Below are positions 45,703-57,195 of a stretch of 64,000 bases of DNA, piece after piece. The notes beneath the pieces were generated by a model, which was given only the letters and a program-made list of their open reading frames with translations, was not told the DNA's origin and did not search any database. This DNA is from Adineta vaga (lineage: Eukaryota > Rotifera). Position numbers and translations under genes: made by a program. Within the stretch, counting starts at the first letter, position 1. Each line of letters begins with the position of its first letter. The stretch lies in assembly GCA_021613535.1 (NCBI GenBank), contig CP075492.1:20088001-20152000 (forward strand). Reading direction: 5' to 3'.

Positions 45703-47833
45703 TTAACACATTCGAGGGCGATCGTGGCCCACCGGTGGGCCACGCTATATTTTAAGAAGAAACTGTAGGGAAAAACACTTTCTTCTGCGTTTTTCTTCGG
45801 CAAAAGGTTAAATATTTTATTTCATAACACGATGCTTCTTGTTAAAACATTCAATACAAAAAAACTTATCACATTCAGAACAAAAAGTTTTTACTTTTTT
45901 TGCTGCCGCATATCTCGCTTCTCTTGATTGTACTTTCCTTCCTTCTTCATAACAGCCGGTGCAGCGTCTTCGAACATTGCGTGCATATCCTTCTATTTCC
46001 TCTAGCTTATGATCAGCTAGTTTGCGTTTCAGATGACCTGTCGATTGTTGTCTTGGACCGGGTTTCAGATTTTCAATAGATACACCAAGGAGTAAAAGAT
46101 CGCACGACACTCTCACGGAACTGCAGGATCGTTATGTCATCTGTTGCATAGTTTTCCTTGTATATCAAATAACTATTCACTATTGATGTTCCAAATATCA
46201 ATTCAAATGCCACCCTTTGGTACCATTTTATCGATCGCCTTAGACATGTGTAGTACGCCGATAGTTGATCCGACAAATCTGTACCTTGTCTTCCTTTATT
46301 GTAATCGAGTACAACTTTTGGTTTCATAACCCGTTCGTTAGATGACGTGGTTTTTCTAATGTCCACGAGCGAAGATGTATGAGAGGGTTTGGTAGATATC
46401 ATCAAAACTTCTCTTTTATCTTTCCATTTGATCAACTTAATACCATCGCCGTTCTGCAGTCCATAAGTTTCGCCTTTCTTGAGCTGTTTCTGGACAACTT
46501 CTTTACCGGATTTAACACGATTACTTCTCAGTGTTCCAATGAGGTAGGTATCATTTTTTCCAATAATTGTTTGGCGAGAGCAATATTCGTAAAAAAAATT
46601 GTCAGCTACTACAGTTCGATAACATCCAAAAAGATCTTCTCAATAATTGTATGGTAACTGTTTGGGAGTGTCCGAGGTTAGCCACTGGATTTTGTTTTCC
46701 TGTATAAATTACAAAATTCCAAGTATATCCATTGGTGTCTGCTGCTTTGTACATTTTAACTCCATATTTGTGGGCTTTGCCTGGAATGTATTGCTTGAAG
46801 GAGAGTCGACCTCGCCACGGTACCATTGTTTCATCAACCGTAACGACAGGACAAGGCATATAAATCGACTTAAATCTAGCTTTCAGTAGGATCAAAAGTG
46901 GATTCAACTTCGCTAGTCTGTCTTGATTTCTATCGTTTTCCTCGTTGTTCGAAAAATGAAAGAACTTGAGAAGTAATTCAAATTTGTCTCTCGACATTGT
47001 GTTTTGAATAATTTTCGATCCATACAGTTGACTTTTACTCCAGTAATAGTCCACTTTCGGCATTTGTACCAAACCCATCTGAATAATAATTCCCAAAAAT
47101 TTTAGCATTTCTTCATGAGTATTTGGTTTCCATTGAAGGGTTTTTGATCGTTTGCTAAGTTCTTGGTTTTTTAAGTGTTGTTGTGCATATCGATTCGTTT
47201 CACGAACCATTAGACTAATAATTTCGTCAGTAATAAAATGTCGATAGCAATCAACAGGATTGATTGTATTATCTTCCGAAGTTGGTGTTATTTCTTCGAC
47301 GATTCCATGATCTTCTAGAAATTCACCATCCGATTCTTGTTCTATTTCATTCCAGACTTGTGAATCTAAGTCATCATCAGTAACTTCTTCGTCGGAACTT
47401 GAAGATTCGAACTGCATTGCAGCAAAATTATTATCTAAGGAACTCACGTCACTCAGTGAGTTTTCACTATTTTCTGTATTCGTTTCTTCAGACGACATAT
47501 AAATCAGCGTAAAACCTCAGTTATTTTGATATAAATGAGAGAAAAGAATCATAGATAATGTTACAAAGAGAACGCAAAAGAAAAAAACGAAATTTTATTT
47601 CACTATCTCGTTTCTACTGCGTAATACATATACAAAAAAAAACAAACGTAAACAATTAGCAGATGCGATGAGAAAGAGGATAATCTACATGTGAATATTA
47701 ACAAGACGAAAGAAAAAAAATTATTGTACTCACTGAAAAGGTCAATGAGTGTATTTATCGACGATAAATATACATGAAAATCAATCAATAAAAAATTTTT
47801 TTTACCAAAATTGAATCGCCTCGAATGTGTTAA
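45703..47833 (-). mobile_element. piggyBac element 2, complete between TTAA sites
   Basis: TTAA at 45703-45706 and 47830-47833. Termini CACATTCGAGGGCGAT and its inverse (ATCGCCTCGAATGTG) form the TIRs. A perfect 22-bp palindrome with core CCCACCGGTGGG is at 45723-45744, 16 bp inside the 3' end. The transposase on the minus strand is broken by two frameshifts. Confidence 0.9.
45817..47498 (-). pseudogene. piggyBac transposase 2, two frameshifts
   Basis: Acidic N-terminus (SSSSDEEVTDDDLDS), then the DDE_Tnp_1_7 domain: NTMSRDKFELLLKFFHFSN, VVTVDETMVPWRGRLSF with the first Asp, ADNFF with the second (in a shifted frame), GRQGTDLSDQLSAYY with the third, and a C-terminal Cys-rich zinc finger (RRRCTGCYEEG to FCSECDKFFCIEC). 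Frame is lost near 46640 (an unbalanced base in the TTGAGAAGATC stretch) and again at an 8-T run near 46595. All catalytic Asp codons are kept, so inactivation is recent or includes base errors. Confidence 0.8.
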
Positions 47834-48404
47834 ATACTGAAGTTCTATAGGTTTTATGTTTAAAATTCATAATCGTCTTTTATATTTATTTTGTTGATGA
47901 TATTGATCGAATTATTTATATTTCTGTTTGTTTTCAATATCAATTTTGTAAAAAATATCCAGTACTGACTGATTCAAACTTCTATTAGAAATAAATAATC
48001 AACTAAATATAAGTCCAATGTTTATCAATCGTTATTTTTGAGTTGTCAACTTAATAATTATATTAAACTATACGCTTTGTCAGATTATTGTTTATTATAT
48101 TGACTTTTCTAACCTATCCACAGAAACGTATTATTTGTTTTCATATTTTAACTCTATTGGTAAGTAATTCTTTTCCCAGTTCAAAAACAAATAGACGTTG
48201 TATCTGTTTTTTGTTCTGATTGAAAATGTAGCTATGAATTCTATTTCAGATCCAATTTATTACGTTCAGCAGAATGAAACGTTCGTCGCAAATGAAACAA
48301 TATTTGCTTTTTTCGAGGTGAGGTTTTGCTTTGTTTTATTCAGGGTCCAAAGCCGTCAAAGTTCAAAGGTCATAAAACTAGATTTTTTCGGTAATCACAA
48401 TAAA
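47834..48404. other. AT-rich spacer DNA
   Basis: No recognised gene. The short frame near 48198-48410 has no domain. Confidence 0.35.
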
Positions 48405-48675
48405 ACTTAACCAAGAGGGTAATCGAGGTCAGGGATGACGAATTTGATGTTAGTTTTGACTAATTATTAACTAATTAGCTTATTAATTATTAATTATTAA
48501 CATTTTTTTTTAAACTTGACTAAAGGGTAATCGAGGTCAAGGATCGCGAATATGAGGTTAGTTTTAACTAATTATTAATTAATTAGCTAGTTAATTAACA
48601 ACTATTAATATTTTCTATAAAACTTGACCAAAGGGTAATCGAAGTCGAGGATCACGATTTTGATGTCAGTTTTTC
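48405..48675. repeat. Tandem repeat, period about 124 bp
   Basis: Three units, each starting AAACTTGACCAAAGGGTAAT, then CGAGGTCAGGGATCACG, GATGTTAGTTTTGACTAA and a variable AATTATTAACTAATTAGC tail. Confidence 0.75.
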
Positions 48676-49847
48676 GAACTTTTCTCAGGATCTCTCTCCG
48701 TCGACCGAAAGGAGGGTATCGTGTCGAAAAAAGTGACGAAAAAAACAGAAATTCGTTTACATCTATGTAGATCTATCGTATGTCACAGGTCAGGTTTTTC
48801 CATATACAGAGAATCTTTAAGTCCCAAACTAGGGGGTACCACTGAGTCTTCAGATCGTACTTATAGTGGTACCGGTAAACGGTTTTGTACGTTAAAAACT
48901 CAAATGTACTACAATGTAGAAGATGTAATTGTGAATCTAACTGGAGGAGTGTTTTTTGAGCGATCTGTAAAAATGACTGGTTTTGTTTTGGCTCACTCTT
49001 CCATATTATATCATGAAAACCTCTAAGGAACGAAAATATCTGATGCAAAGTCATTGCATGTAATGTGTTTTAAACGACACACATCTAACAAATCTTTCGC
49101 ACTTTACAGTGTTTTCAGAATCAAACTGATAAAAGATTGAAAGTTGAGTGCAGTTGTTGCGTCTGCAAATTTAACCACGAGGAACGATTGATTGTGGGGG
49201 AAACCTCGCGGAACGACTGGCCGTGAGTGGTCGACCGGAGCGGAGACCGACGAACGACCAGTCGCCTTATCGAACAAGCCGTTTTAAAATTAAAACGTCG
49301 AGTATTGAGCCTAAACTGTTTCGGATGAGCTTTCAAAATAACTGAATCGATTCTGTCATTTGAGCGCGTATCTATGTACGATAGGTGGATAAGTTCTCTG
49401 GTGTTTTAATTGTAATTCAAGTTATGCTGGCCACGAGAATAAACTATGGATCGCAACGGATAGTTATGAGGTAACAGTCGGAGAAAGACCGAGGAACGGG
49501 TAAACGTTGATGTTAGATTCATTGTTAATACAATACATGAGAGTTTTCATGCTTTGAATACTCTCGAATGATTAGATCAGAAGGAAAAATATTTGTTGAT
49601 GAAATTGGACGTTGGAGCAAATGATTACTTCAACAAGTATACCTGGTTTATAAAAATATGCACTTGCAAAGAAAAGCATTATAGGAAAACTAATCAACAA
49701 ATTCCATTCGTCAATTCTTCAGTCGAGGGTTAAGCGAGTCTGCCTCGACGAGCGTTACTAGTTCTTAACATTGGTTACACATTTCACCTTCAACAGTCGC
49801 ACGTGGACAAAATATAAATATAAATAGTTTTGTGTGCTATTCAATAT
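48676..49847. other. Spacer DNA, no recognised gene
   Basis: Includes a patch near 48825-48885 with the GGGGGTACC wording of the minisatellite at 35430 and a GC-richer stretch at 49180-49270. The frames seen carry no domain. Confidence 0.35.
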
Positions 49848-49912
49848 GGTGTAGGTGTAAGGGTGTCGGTGGGTGCCATATTTTCTGGATTTAAACCTTA
49901 CGCTCACTTATT
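49848..49912. repeat. Telomere-like tract n in the spacer
   Basis: GGTGTAGGTGTAAGGGTGTC and GGTGGGTGCC, with a weak C-rich partner (AAACCTTACGCTCAC). The only member of the hairpin family inside the giant inverted repeat. Confidence 0.5.
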
Positions 49913-50429
49913 TTTCTTCAAAAAATAAATCTGAGTTGCACAAAAGCTATTTATTGGAAGAACCTGAACAAACGAATTTTCAATTCCAAATTAAATATTT
50001 TTGATCATAGTTTGGGGAATATATTAGTGAAATTATTTAATATTGAGTTGATAAGTTTACCGGACGCCTTCCACTATTCCATTCATTTTTTATTAACTCT
50101 TTCGATCTAAACAATGGTCGATTATTTACTCCCAAGCCATGTAATTCGATGACGTTCCATTTGGATACGACGGAATTAAAATCCTGCAATAATATGACGC
50201 TTCCATGGGATTATCCGACGAATAATTTAACCATCATTATGGAGACATCTGTCACACAACGGCGTCAATCATATACTATTAACTTTGAAGATCATTCTAA
50301 CTTAGAATGTAAGATGTATCGAATCTGATATATGGCGAAGAAACTGAGTTGAAATATACTGACACATCTCAATTACAAAAGTCAGATTGTAACTACCAAC
50401 TTATATTGAAACTACAGTATAACTAAAAA
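49913..50429. other. AT-rich spacer DNA
   Basis: No gene or repeat recognised. Confidence 0.3.
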
Positions 50430-50756
50430 AGTGCACTACCGAACCCGTCGAAAATGTTCTGTAGATTATAAAAGCTTTAGAATGCGACGATAAATCGAAT
50501 GCAATGGTTTTTAAAATCTACAAAACCTAGAAAGGATCTGACGGCGGGCACAGTTTCCGAACCATCGTTTACGAAAACCTTTTTTAGCTTTGCGGAACTT
50601 AGAATAGTTTCCCAGACGATGGTCTGGAGATTGTGCCCACCGTCAGATCTTTTTCAGGTTTCGTAGATTTTTGAAAAGCATTGTATTCAATCTGTCGTCG
50701 CATTCTTAAGTTTTAGAATCTACGAAACCTTTTCGACGGGTTCGGTACTGCAACTC
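50430..50756. repeat. Foldback element, arms about 140 bp
   Basis: AGTGCACTACCGAACCCGTC at 50430 is mirrored by GACGGGTTCGGTACTGCAAC near 50734; the arms also share TCTGACGG with GGGCACA and CCGTCAGATC. Interior loop about 40 bp (around TTTTTTAGCTTTGCGG). A MITE-type or foldback transposon; no target duplication read. Confidence 0.75.
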
Positions 50757-51488
50757 TTTTATTTACATGTGGTCTTTCGAAATATTGTATAGGAACTTAT
50801 CAAAAATTGTACGAACATAAATATGAAAGAAATAATAATCGAGTTCTAGCGACATGCGATGTTAAAGAAGATTTGATTGAATCGTTATTTTTATTTCCAT
50901 TGCATATAATGGGTATTCGTTCGCAACGTAAATATACGAAAAAGCACTCATTTAACACCTTCCACTGAACTGTGAAAAAAAAGAATTCTCCGATATTATA
51001 GACCAAGTTAACGCCTAGAAAAAAAATTGATGAAAATTATACTTGAAAAGAATGCTTCATAATTCATTTAAAATTTCTAAGGTCTGTCACAACAAGTTTT
51101 TATTACTGAGTGACAAATTTCCATTTTTTGCATCTATTGCAACAGATAGATTTGAAGCATTGTGTGAATTTGATGATGTTGGAAGTCATAGAATATCCCA
51201 TTTTTGCATATATAACATAGATTATTTATTATTTTTATTTAATTTTAAAAAGTACATTTTAACACATAAGAACACTAACTATGAATAATATATGATATGA
51301 TAAATTTTTACTGTTAGAAATCTTTACCATAAATCATGTCTAATACATATAAACATATATTTACACATGTATCGTAAGAGTTCATTGCATAGTTTGATTT
51401 TTTTTTTAGATTCAGACAAAACTAATATCGTTGTTTAAGTATTGTACCACTTCATCGATGTCATTGAAACATTTTTCCATGTGATTAT
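50757..51488. other. AT-rich spacer DNA
   Basis: No convincing gene. The frame at 51043-51288 is hydrophobic and low in complexity. Confidence 0.3.
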
Positions 51489-51851
51489 TTAAAATTGATC
51501 TCGATATTCATTAAAATTCGATGGATTCAGTTCTGCATTTCCATTATAGAACGTAGAAATTGGTGAATAGTTATTACAGTAATTATTATTAATGTGATTT
51601 AATTGACGTTCATCGGTGTCAAATTGTTCAAATAAATCATCCATTTTAATGTCGCTGTAAATATCTACATCGTCGTGTTTTTCTTCCTTTATGAATATAA
51701 CATCATCATCTACCTTTTTTTCTTCCTTTATGAATATAACATCATCATCTACCTTTTTTTCTTCTTTTTCAATTATAGACGACTGACTTTTCTGTCCACA
51801 ATACATACAATTGAACGTTTGGTGTGCAGAACAAACTGTAGGTCCAGAAAT
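51489..51851 (-). CDS. Exon-like frame with zinc-finger-like start and 15-residue repeat
   Basis: After an acceptor-like TTTCGCAG near 51855 the frame reads FISGPTVCSAHQTFNCMYCG, with a C-x2-H and C-x2-C spacing suggesting a small zinc-binding unit. It continues into two copies of EEKKVDDDVIFIK from a 45-bp DNA repeat (51675-51770) and an Asn-rich tail (NHINNNYCNNYSPISTF) ending at a TAA. Family not recognised; upstream exons not seen. It may be the 3' exon of a host or transposon gene caught in the spacer. Confidence 0.3.
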   Translation of the reverse strand: MSGPTVCSAHQTFNCMYCGQKSQSSIIEKEEKKVDDDVIFIKEEKKVDDDVIFIKEEKHDDVDIYSDIKMDDLFEQFDTDERQLNHINNNYCNNYSPISTFYNGNAELNPSNFNEYRDQF

Positions 51852-51867
51852 AAAACTGCGAAAGCAT

Positions 51868-52890
51868 CATAGCTGGAATTGGAATTAGGATAGCAACTGG
51901 CGTATTCATCACAATTAAAATATGTTAAGAGAGATGCAAAAAATATCATTGAATAATATTACATGTTGGTCATTATTAAATGCAGTGATTGAAGAATAGC
52001 ATTATGAAAGTATCGATTTGATGAATGAGGAAGAACTTTTTTTGTTTAGTTGATTCGAGAGAATAAGCACGTTGAGGGTGATGTGAGAAAAGTTGATCAA
52101 ATGGAAATGATGAATGCGTTGAGACAAGCTCTTTTATACTCGAAAATGGACTATGAGTCACTGTTAGGATTACAGGTTATTTATCGTTCTATGGACATTT
52201 CCATAATTCTCTTCTTTCGTTCTTTCCCTTCTATGTATATGACGTTTGACACTATAATATGCGTATAGCTGGGACTTTTTTCTCTATAGTTCTTAGTATG
52301 TTGGTTTTTTCCCATTGATCGACAATATATATATATGTCATCTCAGGAGAGAGTGCAAGGAAACAAGTGACATTCTAAGTGGTCCCCTTGTTAGCGATGA
52401 TTCATGACTGTCAACGACTGGAATTGGCATAGATGCAACAGCGTATTTTAAGCCCAAAGTGTAAAAGTATGTTCACAGAGATGAAAGTAGTTGAAAGTAC
52501 CTCGAATAATAATACATGTTGGTCAAGTACCCTTAAATACGCAGTATGAATGCCATTATGAAAGTTCGATTTGATGAATAAAACCTTTTGTTTGGTTGCG
52601 TTGAATAAGCACGTTGTTGATCTAAAGTTGATCAAATGAAATGATGAATGCGTTAGGCAAAGCTCAATACTCGAAATAAATGAACTATGAGTCACTGTTA
52701 GGATACAGGTTATTGTTCATGGACATTTCCATACGGTTCTTTTTCTATATGTATATGACGTTTGACATATGTATAAACTGGGATATAGTTCATTAGTATG
52801 TTGGTTTTCCTTTGATCCGGAAATATATATAATGTCTTTAACACAGAGGAAACAAGTGACATTCTAGTGATCACTTTGACGAATTATTCA
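51868..52890. repeat. Direct duplication of about 0.5 kb, second copy eroded
   Basis: Unit 1 at about 51868-52400 and unit 2 at about 52418-52890 share AATAAGCACGTTG, GACTATGAGTCACTGTTAGG (unit 2 GAACTATGAG), GACATTTCCATA, TATATGACGTTTGACA, GTATGTTGGTTTT and GGAAACAAGTGACATTCTA, in the same order. Unit 2 is shorter through many small deletions. Confidence 0.75.
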
Positions 52891-53662
52891 GATGAACCAG
52901 CACATGATTTGTTTGACAGTAAGCTTTTGATGTTTCAAAGTGTAAAGTAGTTCATTTTAGATTGTTAGTTGAGAAATTGCAAGCATCAGAGTACGCGTAC
53001 CATCGAATTCTGATTTCGTTGAATTTGAATCCTACTCATCTAACTGTGTTGCGTTAAAAGTGTGATGATCTAACTTTCATCAAAGAATAGTGTAAGAATC
53101 ATAGATTTAATAAATCATCATCTTCATTTTTTCTTTATTGTTCTTCATTTCTTCGTGTATACGACACGGTTAATTGATTTCATCAAATGCATCTAATATT
53201 GGTTTGTTCGATATCTAATGTATCAAATTTCATCTAATTGAGAAAACGATGTGGACAAATAATTTTCATCTTTACGTTTGTGTTTGTGATGTAATGGAAA
53301 AGATAACTCTTGTTTTGATGAATTGTATTTGGGCGTGACCAACTGTTAGGATACCCCAATACTCATTCATTCATGTAGGTTCAAACTATCTATCAGAAAA
53401 ACGTGATTTTTCTATCACTTATACCATTTGTCGAATGCTATTGATCTGTAACTATTCGAGACACAGATATTGGTAAAAATGAGGATTACTAAGGACATCC
53501 TTATGATTAATGGTAAACATGCCTCACCTCGTATTTGTTAACGTACACCATTCTTCACTAGATATTTGTGACAACATTAGAAAGCGATAGGTTTCATTAT
53601 TAAAGTAATTAATCAGAAAATACAAGTTATGATTGTATTCATCTACGAATAGGATGTTTTAT
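52891..53662. other. AT-rich spacer DNA
   Basis: No recognised gene; ends at the TTAA target of piggyBac element 3. Confidence 0.3.
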
Positions 53663-55451
53663 TAACACATTCACCACGAATTCGTTTTTCTCGAAAGAAA
53701 GTGTTCAAAATATCTATACCTGTCAGTTGGTAACTTCTAATAAATGCACGAAGTGACCTTTTCACTATCCTCTATGGGTTATTCATCATTCTCCTCTTCG
53801 TATAACCACATGCCATGAGTCAGAGGCTTTGACTCAGAGCGAAAATTTTGGTTTTTTCCTACTTATGTTTGTATCTGTGATTTTGCCTATAAAAGCAGCC
53901 GAACTTTTCGAGTTATTTACATGTCGTTCGAAGAAACCGATACAGACAAGAGTGCTGGTTCACTTAGTGACCTAAGTTTGTTGAATGATGATCTGGATAG
54001 GAATGCACGTTGATATTGAAAGCTCCGTCGAAGAAGTAACTTCTGCTTCGGAAGATCATATGGTCAACCCTCTCGATTGTTTATCGACATTTTCATCACG
54101 GACGAAATTATCGATCTTATGGTTCGTGAGACTAATCGATATGCAGAACAATACTTACGAGCCCATCAGATTAGCAGACGGTCCAAATATCGTCAATGGA
54201 TACCAACCACTCGTGAAGAAATATTCAAGTACTTTGAGATTATTATTGAGATGGGTTTAGTGCCAATGCCGCAGCTGAATCACTACTGGAGCAGTAGTCA
54301 GTTGTACGGATTAGAGATTATTCGAAAGACTATGTCGAGAGAGAGAGAGAGATTCGAACTACTCCTCAACTTTTTGGCATTTTTTCGAACAACAATAAGG
54401 AGAACTCAAATGAGGACAGGCTGATCAAGTTGAAACCACTCTCGGATCTACTGAAAGAGAGATTTTCATCAGTATATATGCCTGGCTCAGTCATTAGTAT
54501 TGACGAAACAATGATACCATGGCGAGACAGACTTTTATTCAGGCAATATATACCTGGTAAAGCGCACAAGTATGGTATAAAGATGTACAAATTATCGGCT
54601 ACCAACGGAATACACTTGGAATTATGTAATCTATACTAGTGAGCAAGATTCAACGGCAGGTGTCGGACATGCTCAAACAGTAGTAATGAAACTACTAGAT
54701 GGTCTTGATGGATGTTATCGAACCGTCGTTAGCTGATAATTTCTATACCACTATTTCTCTTGCAAAATATTTGTTGGAACATGATACTTATCTCATTGGT
54801 ACACTACGAAGTAATCGTGTTGGATCAGGAAATAAAGTTCTTGAAGAAAACATTAGTCGTGGAGAGATTGATGGACTTCAGAATAAAGATGGAATTCAAT
54901 TAATCAGTGGAAAGACAAAAACGATGTCTTGATAATATCTGCAAGACGGTCACATTCAGCAAGTGTAGTAGACAGTGGAAAAACAAATTTTCAAAATGAG
55001 CGCATTATGAAGCCTCAAGTTGTATTAGATTACAACGAAGGAAGACAAGGGACTGATTTATCTGATCAACTATCAGCATATTACACGTGTCTCAGAAAGT
55101 CAATCGAAGCGCAAACTCGCTGATCACATGTTCGAAGAAAAAGAAGGATCTGCTCGCGATGTCCGAAGACGCTGTGCTGACTGCTATGAGAAAACCAGCC
55201 GACAACAACAATCAAGAGAAGCCGGTCATGCGGCTGCAAAGAAAGTAAAAACCTTTTGTGTCTTGATTGTTTTAATGAAAAGCATCGCACTATTCAATAA
55301 ATGATTAAATAGTATCGAAGGCAGAACTAATGACACATGATATGTGGTCTTTAACTATGAAAAAAATATGAAAAGAAGCATTTTCCTATTGAGTTCATTG
55401 TTAATAAAACGTGGGACCCACCGGTGGGTCCCATCGTAGTGAATGTGTTAA
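53663..55451 (+). mobile_element. piggyBac element 3, complete between TTAA sites
   Basis: TTAA at 53663-53666 and 55448-55451, TIRs CACATTCAC and GTGAATGTG. A perfect 22-bp palindrome with core CCCACCGGTGGG is at 55412-55433, 14 bp inside the 3' end, as in element 2. A TATAAAAG box at 53888-53895 precedes the transposase start at 53921. Confidence 0.9.
53921..55300 (+). pseudogene. piggyBac transposase 3, heavily broken
   Basis: Same family as element 2: ITDEIIDLMVRETNRYAEQY, MGLVPMPQLNHYWSSSQLYG, VISIDETMIPWRDRLLF (first Asp), ADNFYTTISLAKYLLEHDTY (second Asp), EGRQGTDLSDQLSAYYTC (third Asp), then a partial zinc finger ending KHRTIQ. Frame changes near 54000, 54090, 54400, 54600, 54650, 54930 and within the C-terminal part. 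About 60 codons between the third Asp and the zinc finger are deleted relative to element 2. An (GA)4-type slip in the SRERERFELL region adds residues. Confidence 0.8.
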
Positions 55452-56034
55452 GATGTACGAACAAAATTTTTACTTTCCTCTCTCTCTCGCCAAGAGTGTG
55501 CCTTGTTCTGTTATGTACTGAAAATGCACTTGATACCCTATAATAGACTGATCTATCTCATTAGTTTGATTTATGAATGAACTACGAGTTTAAATATATC
55601 AGTTAAACAACACATTGCAAGCATTGCTCATTGTGTAATATGAAACATAAAGAATGCAGCTGATTATATTATAATAATGTAATGAATTATCTACATATAT
55701 ACACATGTATCGAATATGACAACGGCATAATCGTAAATAGAGATAAATTGATTAAATATAAAAATAGCATATACGTCATCGATGTACAATAGATATAAAA
55801 ATTTTATCCATACTTCTAGTAAATTAGATAACGAACTTTATCTTAACAGCGATTATATATTGAAACTTTACTAAAGAAGATAGTATTTCTGATGAAAAAA
55901 ATGATCATCTATATCACATATCACAAACTGAGTATATTGATGATATCAATTCTCTTTCAATAAGCGTTATAATAATTTTATATTAGAGAAGGTATTAGCT
56001 CCTTTCCTTTATAAGATACTTGAATTTAACAAAT
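55452..56034. other. AT-rich spacer DNA
   Basis: No gene recognised. Confidence 0.3.
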
Positions 56035-56325
56035 CTATCAAAATTATGATGATATTAGATATTAAATTATTTTTCCTAAATTAAGAAAAAATAACTTTAT
56101 TCTTTATTTTAACTTTATTTTGCAAATAAAGTTTTATCTTTATCTTTATTTTATAAATATAAAGATTTTCTTTATCTTTATTTTTTAAAGAATAAAGATA
56201 ATCATTACTTTAAAAATAAAGATAAAAAATAAAGAAAAATCTTTATTCTTTATAAAATAAAGATAAAGATTTGTCGTTACTTTATACTTTATTTAAAGAA
56301 AAATAAAAATAAAGTAACACCCCTA
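56035..56325. repeat. Low-complexity TTTATCTTTATTTT / AAATAAAGATAAAG region
   Basis: Alternating runs of TTTATCTTTATTTT and their inverse AAATAAAGATAAAG, making a self-complementary AT-rich block about 200 bp outside the right arm's inner end. Confidence 0.7.
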
Positions 56326-56364
56326 CTTCGCACAGAATCACGAAAAATCTTATCTCTTTGAGAG

Positions 56365-56430
56365 CACAAGACCCCGTTAGACCCCATAGACTCCAAAGAT
56401 CCCAAAGACTCCATAGACATCATAGACCAC
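56365..56430. repeat. Short tandem repeat AGACCCCATAGACTCC
   Basis: About six degenerate units of 9-10 bp (AGACCCCGTT, AGACCCCATA, GACTCCAAAG, GACTCCATA, GACATCATA). Confidence 0.6.
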
Positions 56431-57195
56431 TACAGTTATAATGTCACTTAATATTAATTGTTTGCAAATTCATTTACTTTAAAAGTAAATGATTTTGCTA
56501 CAAAATCATATTCCCCATCATATGTTCCATTCGTAATGAGAATTATTTTTCGACATTATATTTTCGAGATTTTTTCTTTTCGAGATTATGTCAGTAATTC
56601 AACGATTTTAGGTAAAGTTGATTACATATATATATATATGCACTATGACGAACGAGGCGAAAGTTGTCCAACTTCTCCACCAATTGTGAGGTACTCGAGA
56701 TGGGAATGTGACTAAAACTCTAACCTCCGATATCTACGAAAGGCCAGAACTACAATGATCGAGAAATCTCACCAAAAATATAAAGTAATAATCCTACCAG
56801 ACACAGTAATAAAGAATAGAAGATAAGTGATGCTGATGACCACGTTTATTTGGGGATAAACAAAGACAGAAAAAAATAATAACAATAACCGAGATGAAAA
56901 TAGAAAAACATCTCTATATGTATAACGAGACGTAGAGAGAGAAAATAAAGTAAAAATGAAAAATAATAACACGATGGAAAGAGATGAAAACGAAAGAGAA
57001 GACATAACAAAGAAGATCATCATGAAAACATGATGATCAAGAGAGAGCTACAATCCAAAAGAAAGAAAGAAAACGTGTATGTATTGACTAAAATGAAGTA
57101 TAGAAGAGGAAAGAAAAGAAAACACATATACAAGTATGTGTACAAGATAGCGTCATAAAGTAACAACCGTTGACGCTAACATAGTCAATCACTTC

